DNA of 64,000 bases from Poriferisodalis sp963663635 (lineage in GTDB: Bacteria; Actinomycetota; Acidimicrobiia; Acidimicrobiales; Poriferisodalaceae), in NCBI GenBank assembly GCA_963663635.2, contig CAXXMY010000003.1, positions 1-64,000 on the forward strand. The letters are read 5' to 3'. Numbering within the stretch: position 1 is the stretch's first letter; every line of letters starts with the position of its first letter. The translations under genes were made by a program, and so were the position numbers. The notes under the pieces were generated by a model that worked only from the letters and a program-made list of their open reading frames with translations, ran no database searches and had not been told where the DNA came from. This document shows positions 9,281 through 18,126 of this stretch, piece after piece.

Positions 9281-10384
9281 TCACGTCGGATCGGTGGCGG
9301 TCGGCAGGTGCGGGCCGATGCATCCGATGTGGATCTTGCCGGTCTCACCTCGCGTGTCGTCGAGGAAATGCAGCCGTGGCGACGTCGGCCCTTGGTCGAT
9401 CTTGACGTGAGCTGGCATCAGCCGTGCACCAGACGGATCGAGCACTCGGTCGACCGGGAGCTGCCGAGACCTGCAGAATCTCTCCCCGTTGGTCACGGAC
9501 TCTGATTCGCCCATCGCCACGCGGTTCGCGCTGCATGCGTACTCATGGCCACGGCGCTCACACCAGTGCTTGAAGTCGCCCTCACGATGGGCGTCAAGCG
9601 CATACGCGTGAAAGGCGAGCAACACGCGCATCACCGCCTTGCCTCGGGCGGCGCGACGCCCTGACTGGTCGAGCGTGCTGCGAGCATTCTCGGCTACGGC
9701 TTGGGGGATGCTGAGCGTCGGCAGGTGTTGTTGAGCGGCCTCGATAGCCGCGGCGACACTGCGAACCCGGTTGCCATCGGGAGTGCTGTGCACAAGTTGC
9801 AGAGCCGCCACTGTGCGCCGTTCGGCATTCGCGACACGCTTTCGCAGTTCGGCAGCGTCGCCCGTCTCGGCTGTGTGACTCGGCTTCAGGTCCTCGCTGC
9901 CCGCAGTGCCGATGTCGTGACCTTCCGGGACGGTCGCAATTGCCTCTGCGCGCAACCGGCGGTTCTCGGCGGCCAGTTCATCTCGTTCGCGCCGGACCGA
10001 TGCGAGTGCGTAGACAGCGATCCCGCGGTTCTGTTCGGCTGAATCGGCCGCAGTGTTCGAGGCCGCAAGCAAGGCGCCCATTCGGCGGCACTCGTGGTGC
10101 TGCTCGACAACTTGGCCGCGCAGCCGCCTGATGCGGTTGACAAGCTGATCGTTCGCCCGCATGACATCGTCGAGGTCGCGCTCGCACGATGCCAGCCTGT
10201 TGCGGGTCTCGATCAGCGCTTCCCACGTCTGTGCTGCCTCCAATACGCTCTCGGCAAGTTCGTCACGGGACGCCACGCTCAGGTCCGCATGGACGTCGGT
10301 GGCTTCGCATCGGCGACCTACCCGCGGCGCGATCGCGAAGCAGATCGGCCCGGCTGCCTGCGGTCCGGTGCGTCGGCGGCTCAT
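9281..10384 (-). CDS. Hypothetical coiled-coil protein in defence island (367 aa)
   Basis: No family recognised. The start ATG 10384 is preceded by GGAGA at 6-9 nt. Residues about 40-145 are rich in Leu, Glu and Arg with heptad-like spacing (RRLRGQVVEQHHE, RRERDELAAENRRLRAE), predicting a coiled coil. The last 110 residues look globular, with FKHWCERRGHEYACS, LPVDRVLDPSGARLM, PRLHFLDDTRGETGKIHI and IGPHLPT. It lies 65 bp downstream of a small membrane protein and upstream of the 414-residue gene on the same strand, suggesting one transcription unit. Confidence 0.68.
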   Translation of the reverse strand: MSRRRTGPQAAGPICFAIAPRVGRRCEATDVHADLSVASRDELAESVLEAAQTWEALIETRNRLASCERDLDDVMRANDQLVNRIRRLRGQVVEQHHECRRMGALLAASNTAADSAEQNRGIAVYALASVRRERDELAAENRRLRAEAIATVPEGHDIGTAGSEDLKPSHTAETGDAAELRKRVANAERRTVAALQLVHSTPDGNRVRSVAAAIEAAQQHLPTLSIPQAVAENARSTLDQSGRRAARGKAVMRVLLAFHAYALDAHREGDFKHWCERRGHEYACSANRVAMGESESVTNGERFCRSRQLPVDRVLDPSGARLMPAHVKIDQGPTSPRLHFLDDTRGETGKIHIGCIGPHLPTATDPT

Positions 10385-10449
10385 GTCGTCTCCTGGTTCC
10401 GAGATCGGGTGCTTGCGAGCGCTATCTCAGCAGGCGGGTGTGACAAACA

Positions 10450-10695
10450 TCAGCCCGGAAGGCGAGCGCCAACGTGCGGCGACCGGTGCTCTGGCGGCCG
10501 CAGTTGAATCACATTGTCCGGAACGAATTGCGGTTCGCCCCCATCCGGATCGTCGAAGACTTCGGAATCGTCCTCTACGAATACGACGTACGTCGGCTCG
10601 TGACTCCCGCCCAGCCACCAAGCGATGCTGATGACCAAGTACAGAAAGCAGCCGCCGATGAGGGCCAGCAAGAGGAAGGCAAACACAGCAGCCAC
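10450..10695 (-). CDS. Small single-pass membrane protein
   Basis: The protein has 81 residues, starting at GTG 10695 with AGGGG about 6 nt upstream. Residues 3-29 form one strongly hydrophobic segment (AVFAFLLLALIGG to AWWLGG). A soluble, acidic, proline-containing tail follows (VFVEDDSEVFDDPDGG). The family is unrecognised. The codon use fits its neighbours and the orientation matches the defence cluster. Confidence 0.6.
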   Translation of the reverse strand: MAAVFAFLLLALIGGCFLYLVISIAWWLGGSHEPTYVVFVEDDSEVFDDPDGGEPQFVPDNVIQLRPPEHRSPHVGARLPG

Positions 10696-10792
10696 CGTCA
10701 GCCCCTCAATCCCTGAAATCCGCTACCAGCGGTGGTTCGCGGTCGGTTCGTGGTGATCCCCCTCTGCGGTTGGAGACTTCGCCATGGGAATC

Positions 10793-10903
10793 TCACCAGA
10801 GGGGTGTCACGTGAATGCCAAAGGCGACGAGATGGTCGCCCACGGCAGGCCACAGGGCGCTGCGCGCGACGACATCGGCCGGCTCGCGAATCGTCACGCT
10901 CAC
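10793..10903 (-). CDS. Possible 36-residue ORF after the methylase gene
   Basis: A GTG at 10903 opens a 36-codon frame ending TGA at 10793: VTIREPADVVARSALWP, then VGDHLVAFGIHVTPLW. It begins 28 bp after the methylase stop and is out of frame with it. The composition is protein-like, so it may be a tiny gene or the tail of a lost one. No strong ribosome site is visible. The rest of the gap to 10696 shows nothing else. Confidence 0.3.
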   Translation of the reverse strand: MSVTIREPADVVARSALWPAVGDHLVAFGIHVTPLW

Positions 10904-10931
10904 CTTGGCGCGGTGCCGGCTCTGGCAGCGA

Positions 10932-12131
10932 TCAGAGCAACTGTTGCTGGGACGGCCCTGCGGAGCGGGCTGCGGCCGCGAGCGCTCCTTCGCGCAGGCT
11001 GGGCCATGCGGTGATGAGGCTGTTGTAGGCGTTGGCCTCGGCAGCCCAACCCTGGTCGTTGGCCTTCTGATAGAGCAAGTAGGCGAGCTGGCGAGCCCGG
11101 TCGCCGTTGCCGCCCAAGGTGTGCAGCAGATCGGCCGCCTCGGTTTCGGAACGTTCGAGCGCGGAGACGAGGTATTGCAGCGCCTCCCACACGGTAAATC
11201 GGTCGTCTTCAGCCGGCGACCAAGACGAGTCCAGCTCCGCACGCTCGTACAGCCGGAACTTGCCGGCTCGAGCCTCGCCGATTCCCGACTCGACGAGGCC
11301 GTTGAGCGACGTATTCTTGGCCTTGGCCACACTCTCTGCGTCGCCTGAGGGCCCAGGCTCGTACTCGTGTTGGGCAAACCAGGTCAGCGCGAACCGCGTA
11401 TCCCGGTCCAGCTCTGCTTCTTCGCCATCCAGCACCTCACCAAGCACATCGTTGATGATCGAAAGCGCCGCCGACACACGCATCGCCGTCCCGTCGGCTT
11501 CGACAACCTTGGCGTACCGGGAGAACACCTTGATTCCTGGCCCGATCGTGGACTGGGCCATGTCGACCGGCGCAATATTGCCGGATTGGAGGAGCCGCAC
11601 CGCTTCCGGCAGCTCGATGCGAAGCGCGGCGATTAACTCGCCACGAGTTGCCATGACCGCCGACTCCGATCGCGGTCGGCACGCGAGAACGATCGACGAG
11701 GCCAGAGCGTTCGTGCCACGAGCAACGATTCGCCCCGGTGACTCTGTGCGCATCGGCCATGTCGCCGTCACCTGCAGTCCCGCTTCGAGCACAGCTTGCA
11801 GAAACGTGTCCCAACCTGTTGTGCGGATCTCTCCATGCTTGGATTCGGCTGCCTTGTACGCGTAGTAGATCGTGGCAGGCGAATATGTCGGCCCGGCCTT
11901 CGCCACATCATTCATGAATTCGGCCATGCCCGATTCGAAGTGCTCTTCTGCCTGACGCTTCGAACCAGCTCGATACTGATTCGCGATCAACTCCTCAGAC
12001 TTCGGCGTCAGGAGCGTTGAGCACTCGTCTGGCCAGACATCTGCGAGATTCTTGCGGAGCCAGACGTAGAAGAAATCCGACAAGTCCGCGTATGAGATGT
12101 TGTCGTAGTACGGCGGGTCCGTCGACAATGC
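10932..12131 (-). pseudogene. DUF1156 DNA methylase, C-terminal half
   Basis: This is the 3' half of a DUF1156 methyltransferase, about 400 residues ending QQQLL-stop at 10932. It opens with the catalytic motif STDPPYYD followed by YADLSDFFYVWLRK, typical of this family of amino-methyltransferases. A TTG at 12128 could start an independent fragment, but the homology continues upstream through a TAG (12132-12134). The rest of the gene lies at 12135-12167, 13350-13397 and 14676-16193. The intact enzyme would modify host DNA as the 'self' mark of the defence system. As it stands, the catalytic motif and the SAM-binding motif are on separate fragments. Confidence 0.85.
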
Positions 12132-12167
12132 CTACTCAGCCACCTCGCGAACTCTCGCCCGAGCATC

Positions 12168-13346
12168 GGCAAGCTCTACCGGTGGTTGCAAGTGAGTTGA
12201 GTGTAGATGTCGGCGTTGGGGCTGATTGCCAGTCGTGGAGTCGGCGTGGCATGTGGTTGAGTTTGTCCTCGATGACCGAGAGCCGCAGCTGCCCGATGTC
12301 GAGGCTGGTGCCTTTGGGCAGCTCGGCGTCGAGCCATCGGCGCAGCAGCGCGTTGGTCTGCTCGTTGGTGGGCCGTTGCCACGGCGAGCGCGGCTCGCAG
12401 AAGAACACCTCGATGCCGAGCGCGGCCTCGATGTCGGCCCAGCGGGCCATCTCGCGGCCTTGGTCCCAGGTGAGGCTGCGAGCCACGAGCGCTGCGGGCT
12501 GGCGGCCCAGCGCCGCGGTGACCGCCGCGGCGACGGAATACGGCCGGCGCGCCGTAGCCGTCGGGCACGGCGGCGCTGCGGTGACCGTGTAGCGGCTGGT
12601 GCGCTCCACGAGCGCGTTGGTCTGCTCGTGACCTCGATGCCGAGCGCGGCCTCGATGTCGGCCCAGCGCCATCTCGCGGCCTTGGCGGTGAGGTTCGCTT
12701 TGCCGACGATGAGGTCGCTGGTTCCCAGTGGCCGGGCTCTTCCCAGTGGCCGGGCTCTGCACGGTCCTCGACGTCGTCGGGCCGGTCGGCTATCGGCCGG
12801 TATTCCCCCAGCGGGCTGGGCTTTTGGGCCTGCGCGACGCTGCGCGGCCGACGGCGCCGGCAGCGCCGCGGCAGCTTCGCCCAGGTGCCCGCCGCCAGGC
12901 CGCTGCGCGCGTCGTTCGCGTAGCACGCCCGATAGATCGTCTCCGCGCACACGCTCATACCCGCCTCGCGCAGGTCCGCCGCGGTCGCGTGCGGGGACCA
13001 CCTCAGCCTCAAGCACTCATCGACCGCGGCGGCCAGCACCGGATCGCGCGCCAGCTTGGGCGTTCGCGCCCGTCTCGCCCTCGCGCACGCCGACGCGTGC
13101 GCCGAGCGGGCGTCATAGTCCGCACGCTCGCCGCAGCGGGCCTGCTCGCGATGCACCGTCGACGGATCACGGCCCAGCCGCTGCGCTACGTCCGCGACGC
13201 TGCGGCCCGCCCCGAGCGACGACTCGATGAACACCCGCTCATCCAAACTCAGCCTCGCTGCCATACTGGACACCTCCATCGGTCGGCTGCATGTGTTGGC
13301 AACGGTCATCATGACCGTTCACTTGCAACCACCGATGGAGTTCGCC
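12168..13346 (-). mobile_element. IS30-family element, copy 1
   Basis: The element is 1179 bp. Its inverted termini are GGCAAGCTCTACCGGTGGTT at the left and GGCGAACTCCATCGGTGGTT inward from the right. Plus-strand ATC flanks both ends (12165-12167 and 13347-13349), a 3-bp target duplication. It lies inside the DUF1156 gene. Compared with copy 2 it carries extra internal duplicated segments, for example the repeated CCCAGTGGCCGGGCTCT near 12722-12755. Confidence 0.88.
12176..13264 (-). pseudogene. IS30 family transposase, frameshifted
   Basis: The start is ATG 13264 (MAARLSLDERV). The N-terminal helix-turn-helix region of IS30 is clear (SVADVAQRLGRDPSTVHRE, about residues 20-40), followed by SVCAETIYRACY. 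After EPGHWE the frame is lost in a small tandem duplication near 12720-12755, and a duplicated WADIEAALGIEV segment follows. The C-terminal part with SPWQRPTNEQTNALLRRWL is in another frame. The transposase is inactive. Confidence 0.82.
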
Positions 13347-13397
13347 ATCCCTTTGAACAACGTGGCCCACTGGCAAGTAGGTGTCGCCCGCTGGTAA
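13347..13397 (-). pseudogene. 51-bp sliver of DUF1156 gene between two IS elements
   Basis: On the minus strand this segment reads LPAGDTYLPVGHVVQRD, where GHVVQRDA is a typical DUF1156 stretch just before the DPPY motif. It directly joins the ISAzo13 target copy (TTA) to the IS30 target copy (GAT). It shows that both elements entered the same gene independently. Confidence 0.85.
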
Positions 13398-14675
13398 GGG
13401 TCCGCCGCGAGTTAGGTCGCGTGTTCAGTTGGGTGTGATGGTGTAGTTCCATTCGCCGTGCCAGTTGTGGGGGCGCAGGGGCAGTTGTTCCATTTGTGTG
13501 TTGGTGATCTTGATGCCGCGTTGGTACCAGCCGGGGTCGTAGGCGGCTTGGACGGTGAGTCCGGTTTGGGTGGTGGTGGAGGCGATGAGCTCGATGATCG
13601 TGGCGATGTCGGTGAGGGGTCGGCCTCGCCAGTTCATGGTGATGTAGCTGAAGAGGCGGTGTTCGATCTTGTTCCATTTGCTGGTGCCGGGCGGGTAGTG
13701 CACGACGGTGATCTCGAGGCCGGTCTCGGCGGCGAGTTGGGCGAGGAACCACTTCCAGGCGCGGGGCCGGTAGCCGTTGGAGCCGCCGGCGTCGGCGGTG
13801 ATCAACAGCCGGGTCGCGGTCGGGAAGCGGTCGCGGCCCAGGGTGTTCCACCAGCGGCGGATGGACTCCACGGCGAACTCGGCGGTGTCGGCGGAGTCGC
13901 CGACGTTGACCCAGCCGGCGTTGTTGGCGACGTCGTACACGCCGTAGGGGATGGCCTTGGCGAACTCGCCCAGCGCCCGATCAGCGAAGTCGTGCACGCT
14001 CACCCTTTCGGGTTCCCCGGCGGGCTGCCACTCGGCGCCGCCGTTGGCGTAGGGCCCGATCAGCTCTTTCTTCTTGGTGTCCACGCTGATCACCGGGTCG
14101 CCGGCGGCGAGGCGCTGCGAGGCCAGCCGGTTGAGGTAGGCGAACTGGGCGTCGCGGTCGGGGTGCTGGGCTCCCTCGTTCTGCTTGGCCGGCGCCTGCA
14201 GCGAGTAGCCCATCTGATGCAGCAGCCGGCGCACCAGCTCCGCGGACGCCTGGAAGCCCTGCCCGGCGAGCTCGCGTGCGAGCTGATAGGTCGACTTCAG
14301 CGTCCAGCGCAGCGGCGACATCGGGCTGCCCCGCGTGACCGGATGCACCAGCTCGTCGAGCGCTTCGAGCAGACCGGGCTGCTTGACGACCGCCGGGCGG
14401 TCCCCGCCGCCCTCGGCGCGCTGACGATCCCACGGCTCGGCCCCGGCGCGCACCTCGCGCACCGCCTTGGACATCGTCGAGGTCGAGATCCCCGACGCCC
14501 CCGCAACGAACGTCTGCCCGCCGCGGCCCAGCGCCTCGGCCAACGCGCCCGTCACCACACGCCGCTGCCGCTCGCCCAGATGCGGCATGACGGTCTCGAA
14601 GAACACTCCCGCATCGGCCGCCGACAACTCCATGCACCCAACACTACACTCCGCGGGTTAACCTGTGGCGGACCC
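13398..14675 (-). mobile_element. ISAzo13-family element
   Basis: The element is 1278 bp. Both ends begin GGGTCCGCC when read inward (GGGTCCGCCGCGAGTTA at 13398 and GGGTCCGCCACAGGTTA from 14675). TAA flanks it on both sides (13395-13397 and 14676-14678), taken as the target duplication. Its transposase is intact, so this may be the most recent arrival in the methylase gene. Confidence 0.85.
13425..14633 (-). CDS. ISAzo13 family transposase (intact)
   Basis: The transposase has 402 residues, full length for the family. Diagnostic blocks are VISVDTKKKELIG (about residue 185), LLITADAGGSNGYR (about 285) and HYPPGTSKWNKIEHRLFSYI (about 325), which carry the DDE-type catalytic acids. The N-terminus contains a helix-turn-helix-like stretch (GASGISTSTMSKAVREV). 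The frame is uninterrupted and spans nearly the whole element. Confidence 0.92.
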   Translation of the reverse strand: MELSAADAGVFFETVMPHLGERQRRVVTGALAEALGRGGQTFVAGASGISTSTMSKAVREVRAGAEPWDRQRAEGGGDRPAVVKQPGLLEALDELVHPVTRGSPMSPLRWTLKSTYQLARELAGQGFQASAELVRRLLHQMGYSLQAPAKQNEGAQHPDRDAQFAYLNRLASQRLAAGDPVISVDTKKKELIGPYANGGAEWQPAGEPERVSVHDFADRALGEFAKAIPYGVYDVANNAGWVNVGDSADTAEFAVESIRRWWNTLGRDRFPTATRLLITADAGGSNGYRPRAWKWFLAQLAAETGLEITVVHYPPGTSKWNKIEHRLFSYITMNWRGRPLTDIATIIELIASTTTQTGLTVQAAYDPGWYQRGIKITNTQMEQLPLRPHNWHGEWNYTITPN

Positions 14676-16193
14676 TAAGGCAGCCAATGCCATGTGGACC
14701 TTCGAGAGACAAAGGCTCCAACTGCCGCCCCTTTCGGAGAATGGGTTGGACTCGGCGAAGTCCCAAGTCATCGGAATGGCCTGACGCGCGAATACTTCGC
14801 GGAAGGCTCCGCGGTCATTCATCCACGTGACCAAGCTTGACCACAGGTTTGCGCACTTGTCGATCACGAACGCCAAGTAGGTCACGACGGCATCGGCATA
14901 CGCAGCAGCTCCGCGGCCGCCATCCCGTAGTCGAACCTCATCGTCGGCCATTCCAACGGCCACTGCGAAGGCCCGCACGTCGACCGCGACCTCGCTCAGT
15001 AGGTCCGAGAACGTAGTCAACGCCGTCAGCTGACGCGGAGTGAAGAGCTTTCTCCACTCGTCCATGCCATAGACGAAGACGGTTCCTCCCGTCAGCTTCT
15101 CGGGATTCTTGCCCAAAGGTGTCCAGCCAGGTTCAGCAACCAAGGCTGCGTCAGCATCCCCATCAACCGCCGATGCGTACACTCTCCTTCCCTCGCCTTG
15201 TGCAACAACTGCGAGCAGCTGTTGGTGCAGCTTCCCGGCGCGGCTCTTGGCCTTGATGTAGTCGCCTGGAATCGCCGCACCGGTGGCAATGCATGTTCCA
15301 TTGCCTCGGTCGACGGTGCGTTCGTGGATCGGCTGCCCTCCCTCTCGAATCTCGTAGCGGATCGACTGCGCATCCCTGTCGATGATCGGTTCAATCCAAA
15401 CGGTCGGCTTGCCCGTCTTCTTGGAGAGCGTCCACGACGCCACGAGCGGCACATGGCCCGACCAGCTCGGATCGGGTGATTCGACCGTTCTCGCCCAAAT
15501 CCACGCGATCGGCGTCAGCTTGTGCCCATCGGAGTCTGAGGCATCCGGGTAAAGGTGACCGATGCGCCGCTCGGACTCGTCCCGCATCCAGTGCCGGTAC
15601 GCCTCGACGTCTGCAGCAAGCCCTTGCGCTCGCTCCCAAGTGGTCAGGCTCTTATCGATGTCGGGATGCACTGGTGGCAATCCGGCAAAGCGCAGCGGGA
15701 TCTCGATCATCGCCTTGTTGATCAGCACCGCTACCGGGTTCAGGTCCCCCGCCAGCGCCGTCAGCCCGAGTCGTTGGGCCTCCAGCGGGATCGTCCCACC
15801 GCCGGCAAACGGATCCAGAATCGGCGGCGGTCCTTCTGGAAAGGCCCGGTCAATCTCCGCTCGGGCTTCCGCCAGGACATCAACGTTGTTGGAGTTCTCC
15901 CACTTGACCAAACGCTCCAAGATCCCGAACAGCCGCTGCCTTTCGGCCTCCTGCGCCCCCACTGTCGCCAGCAGGTTGCCATCTCGGTCCCGGTACCCCT
16001 CAGCCGATGGATCATCCACCAGCGACGCCCAAAGCACCGCCCGCGCCGCTGCCAACGGTCGCCGAGCCCACCACGGGTGCAATGTCGACGGGTGCCCATG
16101 CCGAATCGACTTCTCCCGCGCAGCCTCAGCATTGATCGCCGCCAACGGCAGCGCCACCTCAATCAGCTTCGGCCTGTACCCCGCGCCTGTCAC
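14676..16193 (-). pseudogene. DUF1156 DNA methylase, N-terminal half
   Basis: Starting at GTG 16193, about 506 host residues are open until ISAzo13 interrupts after MALAAL. The DUF1156 signature is clear: REKSIRHGHPSTLHPWWARRPL at residues 26-47. A SAM-binding motif DPFAGGGTIPLEA lies at 127-139. With the downstream pieces the original protein would be about 930 residues. The truncated product runs a few codons into the IS (GSATG-stop at 14658). It retains the cofactor motif but lacks the catalytic DPPY motif at 12108-12119. Confidence 0.88.
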
Positions 16194-16224
16194 CGTAGCC
16201 AGCGATGCCGTCGGTCAGAGACGG

Positions 16225-16320
16225 CAGCAACAGTCGCGATCCGATATCTATGCCATATATATGATTTCATTATATTTCAGCTTTCATAGAGTGCTATCGA
16301 ATCGAGAAGCCGTGAGGGCA
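16225..16320. promoter_or_regulatory. AT-rich intergenic region upstream of the methylase
   Basis: This is the most AT-rich stretch near the defence genes, with ATATATATGATTTCATTATA around 16254-16273. It lies directly upstream of the methylase start (16193, minus strand) and before the plus-strand frame at 16332. It is a natural place for divergent promoters. Exact -10 and -35 elements cannot be fixed by eye. Confidence 0.4.
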
Positions 16321-16331
16321 GAAGCGACGCC

Positions 16332-16606
16332 TTGTCACCCCCGTACTACAACCGTTACCCGCCGCAACTCCGGCAGGAGCAGGAGGCGGCTCGCCGCGCC
16401 CGTGTTGTCCCGGTCGCGATCCCCAGCGATGCCTTCGATGCCCTCGCGGCAGCAGGCGTTCGCATGATTTTCGTGGTCTTGACCGGGGGCGGGCTCGTCG
16501 CGACACCGCGGCGACAGCGAGGTGAGAACACCTCACACGCCGTGCTCGCAGACGGAGGCCCCGTGCTCGCCGCCGGCGAATTCGAGGTGGAGTTTGATGG
16601 ACGGTG
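16332..16606 (+). pseudogene. Hypothetical protein, 5' part, interrupted by IS30
   Basis: About 92 codons run from a TTG at 16332: SPPYYNRYPPQLRQEQEAA, then VVPVAIPSDAFDALAAAGVRM and a beta-rich stretch GGPVLAAGEFEVEFDG, before the IS30 terminus at 16607. No better start codon lies between the preceding in-frame stop and 16332. The family is unrecognised. It may be the front of the gene that continues at 17697, although the two frames are offset by one base. Confidence 0.45.
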
Positions 16607-17694
16607 GGCGAACTCCATCGGTGGTTGCAAGTGAGTTCGGACGGTCATGATGACCGTTGCCAACACATGCAGCCGACCGATGGAGGTGTCCAGTATGGCA
16701 GCGAGGCTGAGCCGCTCGGGGTTTGGATGAGCGGGTGTTCATCGAGTCGTCGCTCGGGGCGGGCCGCAGCGTCGCGGACGTAGCGCAGCGGCTGGGCCGT
16801 GATCCGTCGACGGTGCATCGCGAGCAGGCCCGCTGCGCCGGGCGGGCGGGCTATGACGCCCGCGCGGCGCACGCGTGGGCATGTGCGAGGGCGCGGCGCG
16901 TTCGGGCCTGCAAGCTGGCGGACGATGCGGTGCTGGCTGCCGCGGTCAATGAGCGCTTGAAGCTGAGGTGGTCCCCGCATGCCGCGGCGGCGGACCTGCG
17001 CGAGTCGGGCATGAGCGTGTGCGCGGAGACCATCTACCGGGCGTGCTACGCGAACGACGCGCGCAGCGGCCTGCCCGCCGGCTCCTGGGCGAAGCTGCCG
17101 CGGCGCGCCCGGCGCCGTCGGCCGCGCAGCGTCGCGCAGGCCCAAACGCGCGCAGCCCAGCCCGCTGGGGGAATACCGGCCGATAGCCGACCGGCCCGAC
17201 GACGTCGAGGACCGTGCAGAACCCGGCCACTGGGAACGCGACCTCATCGTCGGCAAAGCGAACCTCACCGCTGCGGTCACCCTCGCCGAGCGCACCAGCC
17301 GCTACACGGTCACCGCAGCGCTGCCCGACGGCTACAGCGCGCCCCAAGTCGCCGCGGCGGTCGCCGCGGCTCTGGGCCGCCAGCCTGGCGGGCTGGTGCG
17401 CACGCTCACCTGGGACCAAGGCCGCGAGATGGCCCGCTGGGCCGACGTCGAGGCCGCGCTCGGCATCGAGGTGTTCTTCTGCGAGGCGCGCTCGCCGTGG
17501 CAACGGCCCACCAACGAGCACACCAACGGGCTGCTGCGCCGATGGCTTCCCAAAGGCACCAGCCTCGACATCGGACAACTGCGCCTTGCGGTCATCGAGG
17601 ACAAACTCAACCACATGCCACGCCGACTCCACGACTGGCAATCAGCCGCCGACATCTACACTCAACTCACTTGCAACCACCGGTAGAGCTTGCC
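16607..17694 (+). mobile_element. IS30-family element, copy 2
   Basis: The element is 1088 bp, in the opposite orientation to copy 1, with the same two termini (GGCGAACTCCATCGGTGGTT left and GGCAAGCTCTACCGGTGGTT inward from the right). The three-base flanks are GTG (left) and GTC (right), not a clean duplication. It separates the two halves of an unrecognised gene. Confidence 0.85.
16695..17686 (+). pseudogene. IS30 family transposase, frameshifted
   Basis: The expected ATG at 16695 is followed after five codons by a 10-bp insertion (CCGCTCGGGG-like) absent from copy 1, which creates an early TGA. The helix-turn-helix SVADVAQRLGRDPSTVHRE is then open from 16723. A second shift near 17150 moves the catalytic part (RTLTWDQGREMARW, SPWQRPTNEHTNGLLRRWL) to another frame. 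It ends at TAG 17684-17686 after LTCNHR. Inactive. Confidence 0.82.
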
Positions 17695-17696
17695 GT

Positions 17697-18104
17697 CCCA
17701 CGCTCGCGGAGATGTTGGAAGCCGAGGACTTCGACATCAGCGGCCGACTGATGCTGCGCGTCGACACCCGGGAAGACGTCCGCCCCGACGGCGCTGTCGC
17801 CGTGCACCTCGAGTCCGGATCAGCGGTGGTCGCCGGAGCCGCGACCATTGGCGATGACACCTTCACCTTCGATGTCGACGCGTCGTGGGAAGGGCTGTGC
17901 GGCGAGGGTTACGTGTATGTCGAAGACGCTGTCGACGAGCGCTTCGACGGGTGTGCCGATGGGGCTCCCGGTGACTGGTACTACGGCATCGACTCGATCT
18001 ACGTCATCGTGAGCAAACATGACGGCTCGTGGTACGCAAACTGGCTTGAGACGGTGCTTTCCTACATCGAAGTGTTCGTAGACAACAGGCTTGAGCGCGG
18101 CTAA
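17697..18104 (+). pseudogene. Hypothetical protein, 3' part after IS30
   Basis: About 135 codons are open to TAA 18104: PTLAEMLEAEDFDISGRLML, then acidic beta-rich sequence with WEGLCGEGYVYVED, DWYYGIDSIYVIVSKHDGSWYANW and a hydrophobic helix LSYIEVFVDN. An ATG at 17715 could allow separate translation. No family recognised. It may be the second half of the frame at 16332, out of phase by one base across the IS. Confidence 0.5.
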
Positions 18105-18126
18105 CAGATAGGTAGCGTTCGCGGGC

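Noticed and set aside
16332..16360. SPPYYN at the start of the unknown gene as a methylase DPPYY motif
   Set aside because: The catalytic Asp is absent and the following sequence does not resemble a methylase; the similarity is short and probably chance.
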